DNA of 64,000 nucleotides from Stenotrophomonas acidaminiphila (lineage in GTDB: Bacteria > Pseudomonadota > Gammaproteobacteria > Xanthomonadales > Xanthomonadaceae). Each line of letters starts with the position of its first letter. The stretch's first letter is position 1. The stretch is taken from contig CP019797.1 in assembly GCA_002951995.1 (NCBI GenBank), forward strand, positions 1,100,501 to 1,164,500, written 5' to 3'. The notes below the pieces were generated by a model. The model was given only the letters and a program-made list of their open reading frames with translations, had not been told where the DNA came from and did not search any database. The position numbers and the translations under genes are program-made. Shown here in pieces: positions 1-10,459 of this stretch.

Positions 1-2
1 GG

Positions 3-1178
3 CAACTGCGCGCGGCGATGGAGCCGTTGCCGCCGCGCGGCACCCAGTGGCGCGCGTTGGCGGTGCCGGCGGTGGCCGAGGGCTTCGACGTGCTGGCCAC
101 GGCGCTGGCCGGGTTGCGCGATGCGCTGGCCGGTGTGCGCGAGGCGTCGCCGGGGCTGGACGCGTGCCATGCACGCGCGCTCGAAGGCGCGGCGCGGCTG
201 GCGCGCTGGCTGTGCGAGGATGCGCCGCTGCCCGATTTCGAAAGCGATGACGCCGACATCGGCGCCGCCGGCAACGACGTGCTCTGGTACGAGCTGACGC
301 CGCGCGGCTTCCGCTGCCAGCGCACCCCGCTGGACGTATCCGGGCCGCTGCGCGAACACCGCCTGCGCTCGCACGCGGCCTGGGTGTTCACCTCGGCCAC
401 GCTGACCGTCGATGGCGACTTCGGCCACCTGGCCGCGCGGCTGGGGCTGGACGACCCGCACACCCTGGTCCAGCCCAGCCCGTTCGACTGGCCGGTGCAG
501 GCGCTGTGCTACCTGCCGCGGCAGTTGCCCGATCCGGCCGCGCGCGGCTTCGGCGCCGCGCTGATCGCCACCCTGCGCCCGGTGCTCGAGGCTTCGCAGG
601 GGCGTGCGTTCCTGCTGTTCGCCTCGCACCGCGCGCTGCGCGAGGCCGCCGATGCGCTGCGCGGCGGGCCGTGGCCGCTGTTCGTGCAGGGCGAGGCGCC
701 CCGCGCCAGCCTGCTGCAGCGTTTCCGCGAATCGGGCAACGGCGTGCTGCTGGGCTCGGCCAGTTTCCGCGAAGGCGTGGACGTGGCCGGCGACGCGCTG
801 AGTGTGGTGGTGATCGACAAGCTGCCCTTCGCCGCGCCGGACGACCCGGTATACGAGGCGCGGCTGGACGCGATCCGCCGCGCCGGTGGCAACCCGTTCC
901 GCGACGAACAGTTGCCGCAGGCGGTGATCGCGCTCAAGCAGGGCGTGGGCCGGCTGATCCGCAGCGAGAGCGACCGCGGCGTGCTGGTGCTGTGCGACCC
1001 GCGCCTGCTCAGCCGCGGCTACGGGCGGGTATTCCTGGATTCGCTGCCGCCGTTCCGCCGCACCCGCGAACTGGCCGATGTGCAGGCGTTCTTTGCGCGA
1101 CAATGGCAGCCCGATGCCGACGCGCCGGGCATGGAAACCGCCATGCCGCCCCTTCCCGATCCCGATGTGACCCCATGA
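3..1178 (+). CDS. yoaA: ATP-dependent DNA helicase, YoaA/DinG family (C-terminal part, 5' end outside window)
   Basis: The reading frame is already open at base 3, so this is the C-terminal half of a superfamily 2 iron-sulfur helicase of the DinG/YoaA/XPD type, which unwinds DNA 5' to 3' in repair. Visible helicase motifs are FTSATLT, GVDVAGDALSVVVIDKLPF and the late motif QGVGRLIRSESDRG, the motif VI arginine region. The Walker A box and the Fe-S cysteines would lie upstream of the window. The stop overlaps the tsaB start in an ATGA junction, so the two are probably translated together. YoaA rather than DinG is preferred because of the spacing and sequence of the last motifs, but the missing half limits that choice. 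Confidence 0.85.
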   Translation, partial: QLRAAMEPLPPRGTQWRALAVPAVAEGFDVLATALAGLRDALAGVREASPGLDACHARALEGAARLARWLCEDAPLPDFESDDADIGAAGNDVLWYELTPRGFRCQRTPLDVSGPLREHRLRSHAAWVFTSATLTVDGDFGHLAARLGLDDPHTLVQPSPFDWPVQALCYLPRQLPDPAARGFGAALIATLRPVLEASQGRAFLLFASHRALREAADALRGGPWPLFVQGEAPRASLLQRFRESGNGVLLGSASFREGVDVAGDALSVVVIDKLPFAAPDDPVYEARLDAIRRAGGNPFRDEQLPQAVIALKQGVGRLIRSESDRGVLVLCDPRLLSRGYGRVFLDSLPPFRRTRELADVQAFFARQWQPDADAPGMETAMPPLPDPDVTP

Positions 1179-1879
1179 AGCTGCTCGCCCTGGAAACCGC
1201 CACCGAAGCCTGTTCCGTCGCCCTGCATGTGGACGGGCGGGTACTGGAACGCTTCGAGATCGCGCCGCGCCGGCATGCGGAACTGACCCTGCCGTGGGCG
1301 GAACAGCTGCTGGCCGAGGCCGGCATCGCCCGCGCGCAGCTGGACGCCATCGCCCTGGGCCGCGGTCCGGGCGCGTTCACCGGCGTGCGCCTGGCCATCG
1401 CCATCGCCCAGGGCGTCGCCCTGGCGCTGGACCGGCCGCTGCTGCCGGTGTCCACGCTGCAGGTGCTGGCGATGCAGGCGCCCGTCGACGCCAGCCACGT
1501 GCTGGCCAGCATCGATGCGCGCATGGGCGAGGTCTACGCCGCGCGCTGCGTGCGTCGTGGCGATGGCCTGTGGGACGAACAGGGCGCGGAAGTGGTGATT
1601 GCCCCGGATGCACTGCAGCTGCCCGACGGTGGCAGCCGCTGGGCCGGGGTCGGCACTGGTTTCGGCGCCGCCGAGGGGCTGCTGGCCACGCGCCTGCAGG
1701 CGCGGCTGTCGTCGGTCGATGCGCAGGCGCTGCCGCGCGCATCGGACGTGTTGAAGCTCGCCGTGCCGGCCTTCGCCCGCGGCGAGGGCATCGCTCCCGA
1801 ACGGGTGCAGCCGGCCTACCTGCGCGACAACGTCGCGCTCACCCTGGTCGAACAGCAGGCGCTGCGCGCTTCGCGCTGA
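1175..1879 (+). CDS. tsaB: tRNA threonylcarbamoyladenosine biosynthesis protein TsaB
   Basis: TsaB is the dimerising partner of TsaD in making the t6A modification at position 37 of ANN-decoding tRNAs. The 234-residue product starts MKLLALETATEACSVAL and carries the family signature GRGPGAFTGVRLAIAIAQG near residues 66-84, typical of the ASKHA-fold TsaB/TsaD group. The length matches bacterial TsaB (about 230). The ATG at 1175 overlaps the helicase stop by four bases (ATGA), which decides the start and implies translational coupling. The gene is followed after about 50 bases by a convergent gene. The helicase-tsaB neighbourhood is common in gammaproteobacteria. Confidence 0.95.
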   Translation: MKLLALETATEACSVALHVDGRVLERFEIAPRRHAELTLPWAEQLLAEAGIARAQLDAIALGRGPGAFTGVRLAIAIAQGVALALDRPLLPVSTLQVLAMQAPVDASHVLASIDARMGEVYAARCVRRGDGLWDEQGAEVVIAPDALQLPDGGSRWAGVGTGFGAAEGLLATRLQARLSSVDAQALPRASDVLKLAVPAFARGEGIAPERVQPAYLRDNVALTLVEQQALRASR

Positions 1880-1932
1880 CCTGGCCGGCACGGGCCCGGC
1901 CGGGAATGCGCCAGGCGCGGTGAGCCCCGCAT

Positions 1933-2739
1933 CTACGGGGGCCGGTTGCCGGCGGCATCCAGCAGCGCATTGAGTTGTCCGATCATCGCGTCGTCGTAGC
2001 CGATGCCCTGCGCTGTCTGCGGCCGTGGCGCCGGCGCATCGGCATCGCGCAGTTCGGCGCGCAATCCGCTGCTGGCGCCGTAGATCGGCGCCGCGACCGT
2101 GAAACCCCGCACGGGGCGCGTGTCGAACAGCGCCCGGTACAGCTGCACCGCATCGAGCAGCGTCAGCGCCGGCCCGGGGTGCATGCCGTCGGCGTCGTAC
2201 CAGGCGAGCGTGCCGGCACCGGTGGAGAGCCGGCGCAGGCTTTCGGAAATCTCCACGTAGCCGATGCCGGCCTGCGTGGCGGCGGCGCGTTCGGCCTGGA
2301 CAATCGCCGCCGACGCGCGGGGATGGGGCTGGTAGCTGCCCAGCAGCAACACCCGTGCGCCGGCCTGGCGGCCCGCCGCGGCCAGTGCCTGCACCGCCTC
2401 CCGCGACGTCCGGCAGGCATCCTCGCCGGCGCCACAGAGCAGCTCGCCGCCGCGTTCCTGCAGCACCAGCACCGCCGGCCGGTAGCGGGCCAGCGCCCGC
2501 AGCACGCTGCCGTCGGCCACCCGCTGTTCGAGCGTGGCGCCGCCCTGCACGAGCATCGCGGCGTGCATGTGCTGCCCGTTGGCATTGGCCAGTGCGGCGA
2601 ACGTGGCCGGCAGGTTGCCCACATAGGTCAGGCTGTTGCCGACGAACAGCACGCGCTGCGGCACTGCCGGTTGCGTGGCACCGGCAGGCATCTGCATGCC
2701 GGCCAACAGCAGCGACAACAGCAGCAGCCATCGACGCAT
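1933..2739 (-). CDS. Secreted SGNH/GDSL-type hydrolase
   Basis: This 268-residue protein begins with a clear signal peptide (MRRWLLLLSLLLAG...GAT) and then FVGNSLTYVG, which is block I of SGNH hydrolases with the nucleophilic serine. Near the C terminus DADGMHPG supplies the block V Asp-x-x-His pair. These features suggest a periplasmic esterase or lipase-like acyl hydrolase; the substrate cannot be told. It is convergent with tsaB and is followed upstream, on the same strand, by the two PhzF genes, but a gap of about 40 bases and unrelated functions argue only weakly for an operon. Confidence 0.8.
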   Translation of the reverse strand: MRRWLLLLSLLLAGMQMPAGATQPAVPQRVLFVGNSLTYVGNLPATFAALANANGQHMHAAMLVQGGATLEQRVADGSVLRALARYRPAVLVLQERGGELLCGAGEDACRTSREAVQALAAAGRQAGARVLLLGSYQPHPRASAAIVQAERAAATQAGIGYVEISESLRRLSTGAGTLAWYDADGMHPGPALTLLDAVQLYRALFDTRPVRGFTVAAPIYGASSGLRAELRDADAPAPRPQTAQGIGYDDAMIGQLNALLDAAGNRPP

Positions 2740-2776
2740 GCGGACGACCTCTGCCTGGACTGTCGGTACGACCGCG

Positions 2777-3652
2777 CTACCAGTCGATGGTTCCGCGGAT
2801 CACCGTCTGCACCTGGCCGCCGGACCACACGTCGCCGTGCGCGTCGATGCGCAGTTCCAGCAGTGCGTCGTGGCCGACCTCGCGGCCCTGGCTAACGCTG
2901 TAGCGGCCGCCGTGGCCGGGCAGCGCGCCGCGTTCGTCCAGCCACGCGGCGAGCACCGCATTGGCGGCGCCGGAGGCGGCGTCCTCGAAGCGGCGGCCGT
3001 TGCCGACGAAGGCGCGCACCGCCAGGTCGTGCGCCTGGCCATGGCTGCGGGCGTAGGCGAACACGCCCATCGCGCCGCTGGCCTCGGCCAGGGTGGCGAT
3101 GGCGTCCCAGTCGGGGGCGAGGGCGCGCAGGGCGGCCTCGTCGGCCAGTTCCAGCAGCCACCAGCGGCGGCCGCCGTCCATCAGCACCGGCGGCAGCGCG
3201 CCCAGCGCCCAGCCGGCGACGGCCGGGCGCAGCCGCGCATCGGCGGCGTCCACGATCTCCGCCACCGACGCGCGCGGGGTGCGGATGGCGATGCGGCGGA
3301 CGCCGTCGATCGTGTCCACCCGCAGCGGCAGCTGCCCGGCGATGCCGTCCTGCACCAGCAGGCCGTCGACCGGCGTGGCCAGGCCGCACTCCAGCACCGC
3401 ATGCGCGCTGCCGACGCTGGGGTGGCCGGCGAACGGCACTTCCTTCTGTGGCGCGAACATGCGGATACGGTAGCTGCTGCCCGGTGTGGTGGGCGCGAAC
3501 ACGAAGGTGGTCTCGGGCAGTCGGGTCCAGCGGGCGATGGCCTGCATGGCGGTATCGTCCAGGCCGTCGGCATCGAGCACCACGGCCAGCGGGTTGCCGG
3601 TGCCGGGGCGCGGGGCGAAGACGTCCAGTTGCAGGAAGCGGCGGGTAGTCAT
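2777..3652 (-). CDS. PhzF family isomerase/epimerase (copy 1)
   Basis: The 291-residue product has the diaminopimelate-epimerase-like PhzF fold. The N terminus FLQLDVF, the RLPETTFVF segment (Glu47 matches the catalytic Glu of PhzF) and FAGHPSVG are all family hallmarks. PhzF itself isomerises a phenazine precursor, but most family members are housekeeping enzymes of unknown substrate, and there are no phenazine genes here. A close paralog lies directly upstream on the same strand (3766-4626), with the same N-terminal sequence pattern and the same D-W ending, so the pair arose by tandem duplication. The real substrate is not inferable. Confidence 0.85.
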   Translation of the reverse strand: MTTRRFLQLDVFAPRPGTGNPLAVVLDADGLDDTAMQAIARWTRLPETTFVFAPTTPGSSYRIRMFAPQKEVPFAGHPSVGSAHAVLECGLATPVDGLLVQDGIAGQLPLRVDTIDGVRRIAIRTPRASVAEIVDAADARLRPAVAGWALGALPPVLMDGGRRWWLLELADEAALRALAPDWDAIATLAEASGAMGVFAYARSHGQAHDLAVRAFVGNGRRFEDAASGAANAVLAAWLDERGALPGHGGRYSVSQGREVGHDALLELRIDAHGDVWSGGQVQTVIRGTIDW

Positions 3653-3765
3653 GGGGATTCCGTGTGGTAGGGGAGATATCTGCAGGCGCGGTGTGGCGCG
3701 CGATCGGCCTCACCGGGAAGGTTCCCGCGCACGCAAGTGCGCATCTGCGGGCAGGGGGGCGGCGG

Positions 3766-4626
3766 TTACCAGTCGAGGTGGCCGCCGATGACCGGCTGCA
3801 CCTCGCCGCCGATCCAGACATGGCCCTCGTCGTCCACCTGCACATGGACCTCGCCGTTGCGGCCGCGCTCGCGGCCCTGGCTGGCGCGGTAGTGCTGTCC
3901 GGGCGTGAGCCGGCCCTGGGCCAGCAGGTGCGCGGCGACCAGTGCGTTGGCGCTGCCGGTCACCGGGTCTTCGTCGATGCCGACGCCGGGGGCGAAGGCG
4001 CGCACCACGTACTGGTAGCCCACGTCGGGCCGCGCCGCGGCGGCGAACACGGCGAGCTTGCCGTTGCCGGGCAGGGCGGCGATGGCCGCCAGTTCCGGCC
4101 GGTAGCGGCGCAGCGCGGTTTCGTCGCCGGCCTCCAGCAGCCACCAGTCCGGGCCGTTGTTCCACAGCGCCGGTGCCACGCCCGGGCGTGCCAGTGCGGC
4201 CAGCCCCGGCGGCAGCGCGGGCGTGGCCGCGTTGCGCTGTTCCGCGCGCGGGCTGCGCACGTGCAGCAGGCGGAAGCGGCTACTGCCCTGCACCCGCACC
4301 GGCAGCAGGCCGGCGGCGCACTGCTGCAGCAGCCGGCCGTGGTCGTCGGCCGTCGCCAGGCCGTGCTCCAGCGCGGCCCAGGCCGCGCCCACGCTGGGGT
4401 GGCCGGCGAAGGGCAGCTCCATCCTCGGGGTGAAGATGCGGATGCGGTAACCGGCGCCGGCGTCGGGCGGCAGGAAGAACACCGTCTCGGACAGGTTCAG
4501 CCAGGCGGCGATGGCCTGCATGGCGGCATCGTCCAGGCCGTCGGCATCGAGCACGACGCCCAGCGGGTTGCCGGCGCCCGGGCGCGCGGCGAAGACGTCC
4601 AGTTGCAGATAGCGGCGTGCGGTCAT
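3766..4626 (-). CDS. PhzF family isomerase/epimerase (copy 2)
   Basis: This 286-residue protein is a paralog of the downstream PhzF gene. It keeps YLQLDVFAARPGAGNPLG at the N terminus, the SETVFF segment with Glu47, and FAGHPSVG around residue 75. I placed the start at the ATG on 4626 because the reading frame stays open far upstream without any family sequence, and because it aligns residue by residue with copy 1. The gene is divergent from the lysC-lysA fusion, with about 200 bases between the two starts. Substrate unknown; the divergence between copies suggests different substrates. Confidence 0.85.
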   Translation of the reverse strand: MTARRYLQLDVFAARPGAGNPLGVVLDADGLDDAAMQAIAAWLNLSETVFFLPPDAGAGYRIRIFTPRMELPFAGHPSVGAAWAALEHGLATADDHGRLLQQCAAGLLPVRVQGSSRFRLLHVRSPRAEQRNAATPALPPGLAALARPGVAPALWNNGPDWWLLEAGDETALRRYRPELAAIAALPGNGKLAVFAAAARPDVGYQYVVRAFAPGVGIDEDPVTGSANALVAAHLLAQGRLTPGQHYRASQGRERGRNGEVHVQVDDEGHVWIGGEVQPVIGGHLDW

Positions 4627-4766
4627 GGCAGGGGTCCAGGCGGGGGCCGGCCAGCATAGGCCGCGCGCGCCGGCATCGCGAGCCCGGGCGCCCTCCGCGC
4701 GCGCCGCCGTGGCCACCGGCGCAATGCGGTCGCCCGCGACCGGCGGCGCGCGGCGGGGCATGGCTA

Positions 4767-4772
4767 TAGAAT
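4767..4772 (+). promoter_or_regulatory. Likely -10 element of the lysC-lysA gene
   Basis: TAGAAT (overlapping TATAGA at 4765-4770) lies about 53 bases before the lysC-lysA ATG in an otherwise GC-rich leader. It is the best sigma70 -10 match in this gap. No convincing -35, lysine riboswitch or leader-peptide attenuator was seen between it and the start codon. Confidence 0.45.
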
Positions 4773-4824
4773 CGACGGTTCCGCCCGCCTGTCGGGTCTT
4801 TCCCCACCGTGAACCCCCACGCCA

Positions 4825-7434
4825 ATGTCCTCTTCCCCCCTCGTCGATCGCTGGATCGTCCTCAAGTTCGGTGGCACCTCGGTGTCGCGTCGTCATCGTT
4901 GGAACACGATCGGGGAACTGGCGAAAAAACGTGCGGACGAGACCGGTGGCCGCGTGCTGGTGGTGGTGTCCGCGCTGTCGGGCGTGACCAATGAGCTGAC
5001 CGCGATCGCCGACGGCGCCGCCGACAGCCGCGAGCGGGTGGCCGCGCTGGTCGCGCGCCACAACGCATTCCTGGCCGAGCTGGAGCTGGGCCAGGAGGTG
5101 CTGGCCGCGCGGCTGGCGGCACTGCAGGCGCTGCTCGACGACCCGCGCGCGGCCCACCGCCCGCTGGACTGGCAGGCCGAGGTGCTGGGCCAGGGCGAAC
5201 TGCTGTCTTCCACCATCGGCGCGGCCTACCTGCGCGGCAACGGCCTGGATTTCGGCTGGATGGACGCGCGCGACTGGCTGCACGCGCAGCCGCCGGCGCC
5301 CAACCAGAGCGCCTGGTCGCAGCGGCTGTCGGTGAACTGCCAGTGGCAGGGCGACGCCGGGTTCCGCCAGCGCTTCGCGGCGCAGCCCACGCGCATGCTG
5401 ATCACCCAGGGCTTCATTTCCCGCCACGGCGACGGCGGCACCGCGATCCTCGGCCGCGGTGGCTCGGATACCTCGGCCGCGTACTTCGGCGCGCTGCTGG
5501 GCGCCAGCCGGGTGGAGATCTGGACCGACGTGCCGGGCATGTTCAGCGCCAACCCGAAGGACGTGCCCGACGCGCGCCTGCTCACCCGGCTGGATTATTA
5601 CGAGGCGCAGGAAATCGCCACCACCGGGGCCAAGGTGCTGCACCCGCGCTCGATCAAGCCGTGCCGCGACGCCGGGGTGCCGATGGCGATCCTGGATACC
5701 GAGCGCCCGCACATGCCCGGCACCAGCATCGACGGCAGCGCCGAGCCGGTGCCGGGGGTCAAGGCGATCAGCCGCCGCAACGGCATCGTGCTGGTGTCGA
5801 TGGAAGGCATCGGCATGTGGCAGCAGGTCGGCTTCCTCGCCGACGTGTTCGACCTGTTCCGCCGGCATGGCCTGTCGGTGGACCTGATCGGCTCGGCCGA
5901 GACCAACGTCACCGTCTCGCTGGATCCGTCCGAGAACCTGGTCAGCACCGACGTGCTGGCCGCGCTGTCGGCCGACCTGTCGCGGATCTGCAAGGTCAAG
6001 GTGATCGTGCCGTGCGCGGCCATCACCCTGGTCGGCCGCGGCATGCGCTCGCTGCTGTACAAGCTCTCGGACGTGTGGGCCACGTTCGGCAAGGAGCGCG
6101 TGCACATGATCTCGCAGTCGTCCAACGACCTGAACCTGACCTTCGTGATCGACGAGGCCGACGCCGACGGCCTGCTGCCGATCCTGCACGACGAGCTGAT
6201 CGACAGCGGCGCCATGCCGGTCTACGAGGAGCAGGTGTTCGGCCCGCGCTGGCGCGAGATCACCGGCAGCGTGCGCCCGCGGCCGACGCCGTGGTGGCGC
6301 GCGCCGCGCGCGCGCGGGCAGCTGCTGGAACTGGCCGCGCAGGGTACGCCGCGCTACGTATACCACCTGCCCACGGTGCGCGCGCGCGCGCGCCAGCTGC
6401 AGGCGGTGGCGGCGCTGGACCGCCGCTACTACGCGATCAAGGCCAACCCGCACCCGGCCATCCTGCGCGCGCTGGCCGCCGAAGGCTTCGGCCTGGAGTG
6501 CGTTTCGCTGGGCGAGGTCGAGCACGTGTTCCAGGTGTTGCCGGAGCTGGCGCCGGCGCGGGTGCTGTTCACCCCCAGTTTCGCCCCGATCGGCGAGTAC
6601 GCCGCGGCGCTGGCGCGCGGGGTCAACGTCACCGTGGACAACGTCGAACTGCTGCGGCGCTGGCCGGAGGTGTTCGGCGACCGCACGCTGTGGCTGCGGA
6701 TCGACCTGGGCCATGGCGACGGCCACCACCGCAAGGTCAATACCGGTGGCAAGGAGGCCAAGTTCGGCCTGTCGGCGCAGCGGGTGGACGAATTCATGGA
6801 CGTGGCGCGCGGCCTCGGCGTGCGCGTCACCGGCATCCACGCCCACCTGGGCAGCGGCGTGGAGAGCAGCGGCCACTGGCAGCAGGTGGTGGACGAGCTG
6901 GCCGGCTTCGCGCGCCGCATCGGCAGCGTGGAGATCCTCGACATCGGCGGTGGCCTGCCGGTGCCGTACAGCGACGACGACGAACCGTTCGACCTGGACG
7001 CCTGGGCCGCCGGCCTGGCCGCGGTCAAGGCGGTGCACCCGGCGTTCCAGCTGGCGGTCGAGCCGGGCCGCTTCCTGGTCGCCGAGGCCGGCGTGCTGCT
7101 GGCCCATGCCACCCAGGTGGTGGAAAAGGATGGCGTGCGCCGGGTCGGCCTGGACGCCGGCATGAACGCGCTGCTGCGCCCGGCGCTGTACGACGCCTGG
7201 CACGACATCGCCAACCTGTCGCGGCTGGAAGACGCGCGCGACCTCGACTTCAGCGTGGTCGGGCCGATCTGCGAATCCAGCGACGTGTTCGCGCAGCGGG
7301 TGAAGCTGCCGTCCACCACCGCCCCCGGCGACGTCATGCTGATCGCCGACGCCGGCGCCTACGGCTTCAGCATGGCCAGCCGCTACAACCAGCGCGCGCT
7401 GCCGTGCGAGGACATCATCGACGATGCGTCCTGA
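4825..7434 (+). CDS. lysC-lysA fusion: Bifunctional aspartate kinase / diaminopimelate decarboxylase
   Basis: This 869-residue fusion carries the first and last steps of lysine synthesis. Residues 1 to about 470 are aspartokinase: KFGGTS at 14-19, then the kinase core and two ACT regulatory repeats (GIVLVSMEGIGMW and the SSNDLNLTFVID region), the usual lysine-sensing part. Residues from about 490 are PLP-dependent meso-diaminopimelate decarboxylase: YYAIKANPHP with the PLP lysine at K539, HLGSG, EPGR at 746-749 and CESSDVF with the catalytic cysteine at C816. The fusion is typical of Xanthomonadaceae. A -10-like TAGAAT lies upstream. The neighbouring murL-murD2 genes, 80 bases downstream, use the same cell-wall precursor pathway. 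Confidence 0.96.
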   Translation: MSSSPLVDRWIVLKFGGTSVSRRHRWNTIGELAKKRADETGGRVLVVVSALSGVTNELTAIADGAADSRERVAALVARHNAFLAELELGQEVLAARLAALQALLDDPRAAHRPLDWQAEVLGQGELLSSTIGAAYLRGNGLDFGWMDARDWLHAQPPAPNQSAWSQRLSVNCQWQGDAGFRQRFAAQPTRMLITQGFISRHGDGGTAILGRGGSDTSAAYFGALLGASRVEIWTDVPGMFSANPKDVPDARLLTRLDYYEAQEIATTGAKVLHPRSIKPCRDAGVPMAILDTERPHMPGTSIDGSAEPVPGVKAISRRNGIVLVSMEGIGMWQQVGFLADVFDLFRRHGLSVDLIGSAETNVTVSLDPSENLVSTDVLAALSADLSRICKVKVIVPCAAITLVGRGMRSLLYKLSDVWATFGKERVHMISQSSNDLNLTFVIDEADADGLLPILHDELIDSGAMPVYEEQVFGPRWREITGSVRPRPTPWWRAPRARGQLLELAAQGTPRYVYHLPTVRARARQLQAVAALDRRYYAIKANPHPAILRALAAEGFGLECVSLGEVEHVFQVLPELAPARVLFTPSFAPIGEYAAALARGVNVTVDNVELLRRWPEVFGDRTLWLRIDLGHGDGHHRKVNTGGKEAKFGLSAQRVDEFMDVARGLGVRVTGIHAHLGSGVESSGHWQQVVDELAGFARRIGSVEILDIGGGLPVPYSDDDEPFDLDAWAAGLAAVKAVHPAFQLAVEPGRFLVAEAGVLLAHATQVVEKDGVRRVGLDAGMNALLRPALYDAWHDIANLSRLEDARDLDFSVVGPICESSDVFAQRVKLPSTTAPGDVMLIADAGAYGFSMASRYNQRALPCEDIIDDAS

Positions 7435-7515
7435 CCTCCGCGCCGCCCTTGCCCCCTCGTTCCGCCGCGCCCACGCAGCACCGCGCGCGGCACCCCGCTT
7501 GATTCCGGATACGCC

Positions 7516-8851
<1,336 letters not shown>

Positions 8852-8871
<20 letters not shown>

Positions 8872-10258
8872 GGGGCAGCGCGTCGCGCTGTGGGGCTGGG
8901 GCCGCGAGGGCCGCGCCGCCTTCCACGCGCTGCGCGAACGGCTGCCCGGCCTGGCGTTGACACTGTTCTGCCCCGAGGCCGAAGCCGCGGCCGCGCGCGC
9001 TGAAACCGCCGGTGCGCTGCAGGTGCAAAGCGCGGTCAGCGGCGAGGCGCTGGCAGGCTTCGACGTGGTGGTGAAATCGCCCGGCATCAGCCCGTACCGG
9101 CCCGAGGCATTGGCCGCCGCGGCAAGTGGCACGCAGTTCATCGGCGGCACCTCGCTGTGGTTCAGCGAGCACGCGCGCGCCGACGGCACGCTGCCGGACA
9201 CCGTGTGCGTGACCGGCACCAAGGGCAAGAGCACCACCACCTCGCTGCTGGCGCACCTGCTGCGCGCGGCCGGGCACCGCACCGGGCTGGCCGGCAACAT
9301 CGGCCTGCCGCTGCTGGAAGTGCTCGACCCGCAACCGGCGCCGGCGTACTGGGCGGTGGAACTGTCCAGCTACCAGACCGGCGAGGTCGCGCGCAGCGGT
9401 ACGCGGCCGGACGTGGCCATCGTGCTCAACCTGTTTCCCGAGCACCTGGACTGGCACGGCAGCGAGCAGCGCTACATCGACGACAAGCTGTCGCTGGTGA
9501 CCGGCGGCCACCCGCGGGTGGCGGTACTCAACGCCGCCGATCCGCACCTGCGCGCGCTGCAGCTGCCGCACAGCCAGGTGGTGTGGTTCAACCAGGCCGA
9601 AGGCTGGCACATGGTCGGCGAGGTGGTGCACCGCGGCGCGCAGCCGGTCTTCGATACCTCGGACACGCCGCTGCCGGGCCGCCACAACCGCGGCAACCTG
9701 TGCGCGGTGCTGGCGGCGCTGGAAGCGCTGGGGCTGGACGCGGTGGCGCTGGCGCCGGCGGTGCGCGGCTTCCGCCCGCTGCCCAACCGCCTGCAGCTGC
9801 TGGGCGAGCGCGACGGCCTGCGCTGGGTCAACGACTCGATCAGCACCACGCCGCATGCCTCGCTGGCGGCGCTGGACTGCTTCGCCGGGCAGCGCATCGC
9901 ATTGCTGGTCGGTGGCCACGACCGCGGCCTGGACTGGCACGACTTCGCCGCGCACATGCGCGACCATGCGCCGCTGGAAATCATCACCATGGGCAGCAAC
10001 GGGCCGCGCATTCATGCGCTGCTGCAGCCGCTGGCCAGCGAAGGCCGCTTCGGCCTGCATGCCGCCGCCGACCTGCCGCACGCGGTCGCGTTGGCGCGGG
10101 CCGCGCTCGGGGAGCAGGGCGGGGTGGTGCTGCTGTCGCCGGGCGCGCCGAGCTTCGGGGCCTACCGCGACTACGTGGCGCGCGGCCGCCACTTCGCCGA
10201 ACTGGCCGGCTTCGACCCGGACAGCATCAGCGCGATCCCGGGGCTGGGGGTCCGCTGA
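8852..10258 (+). CDS. murD2: UDP-N-acetylmuramoyl-L-alanine--L-glutamate ligase MurD2
   Basis: This is a Mur ligase of 468 residues with the ATP-binding motif [10 protein letters not shown] at about 121-130, an N-terminal Rossmann segment [10 protein letters not shown] and the central NIGLPLLE region. MurD2 adds L-glutamate, not D-glutamate, to UDP-MurNAc-L-alanine; MurL then inverts it. The gene starts with GTG at 8852 inside the end of murL, with GGAG eight bases upstream, so the two are translationally coupled. An ordinary MurD is the alternative, but the direct overlap with murL makes MurD2 far more likely. Confidence 0.9.
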
Positions 10259-10459
10259 CGGCGCGTATCCGGGCGGGGTCGGGGGTTACCGGGTGCCGGC
10301 CCATCGACGTGGGTCGGGCCCTTGCGTCCGCGGGGTGGCGCCGTGCGCGGCGAGCCCCGCCCCCGGGGAAGCCGGGGTGACACGGCAAAGGGGGCGGCAC
10401 GCGCCGTTCATGCCGCATGAGGCATAGACTCGCCGCATTCCCCAGACGGAGTGACTCCC

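Noticed and set aside
6353..6366. TACGTATACC inside the lysC-lysA gene, similar to the core of the maltodextrin operator
   Set aside because: It lies inside a coding region, lacks the flanking TGAA and GCA bases, and encodes conserved residues (YVYHL).
10451..10459. GTG at 10451 as start of the dienelactone hydrolase
   Set aside because: It overlaps the GGAG ribosome site that is correctly spaced for the ATG at 10460.
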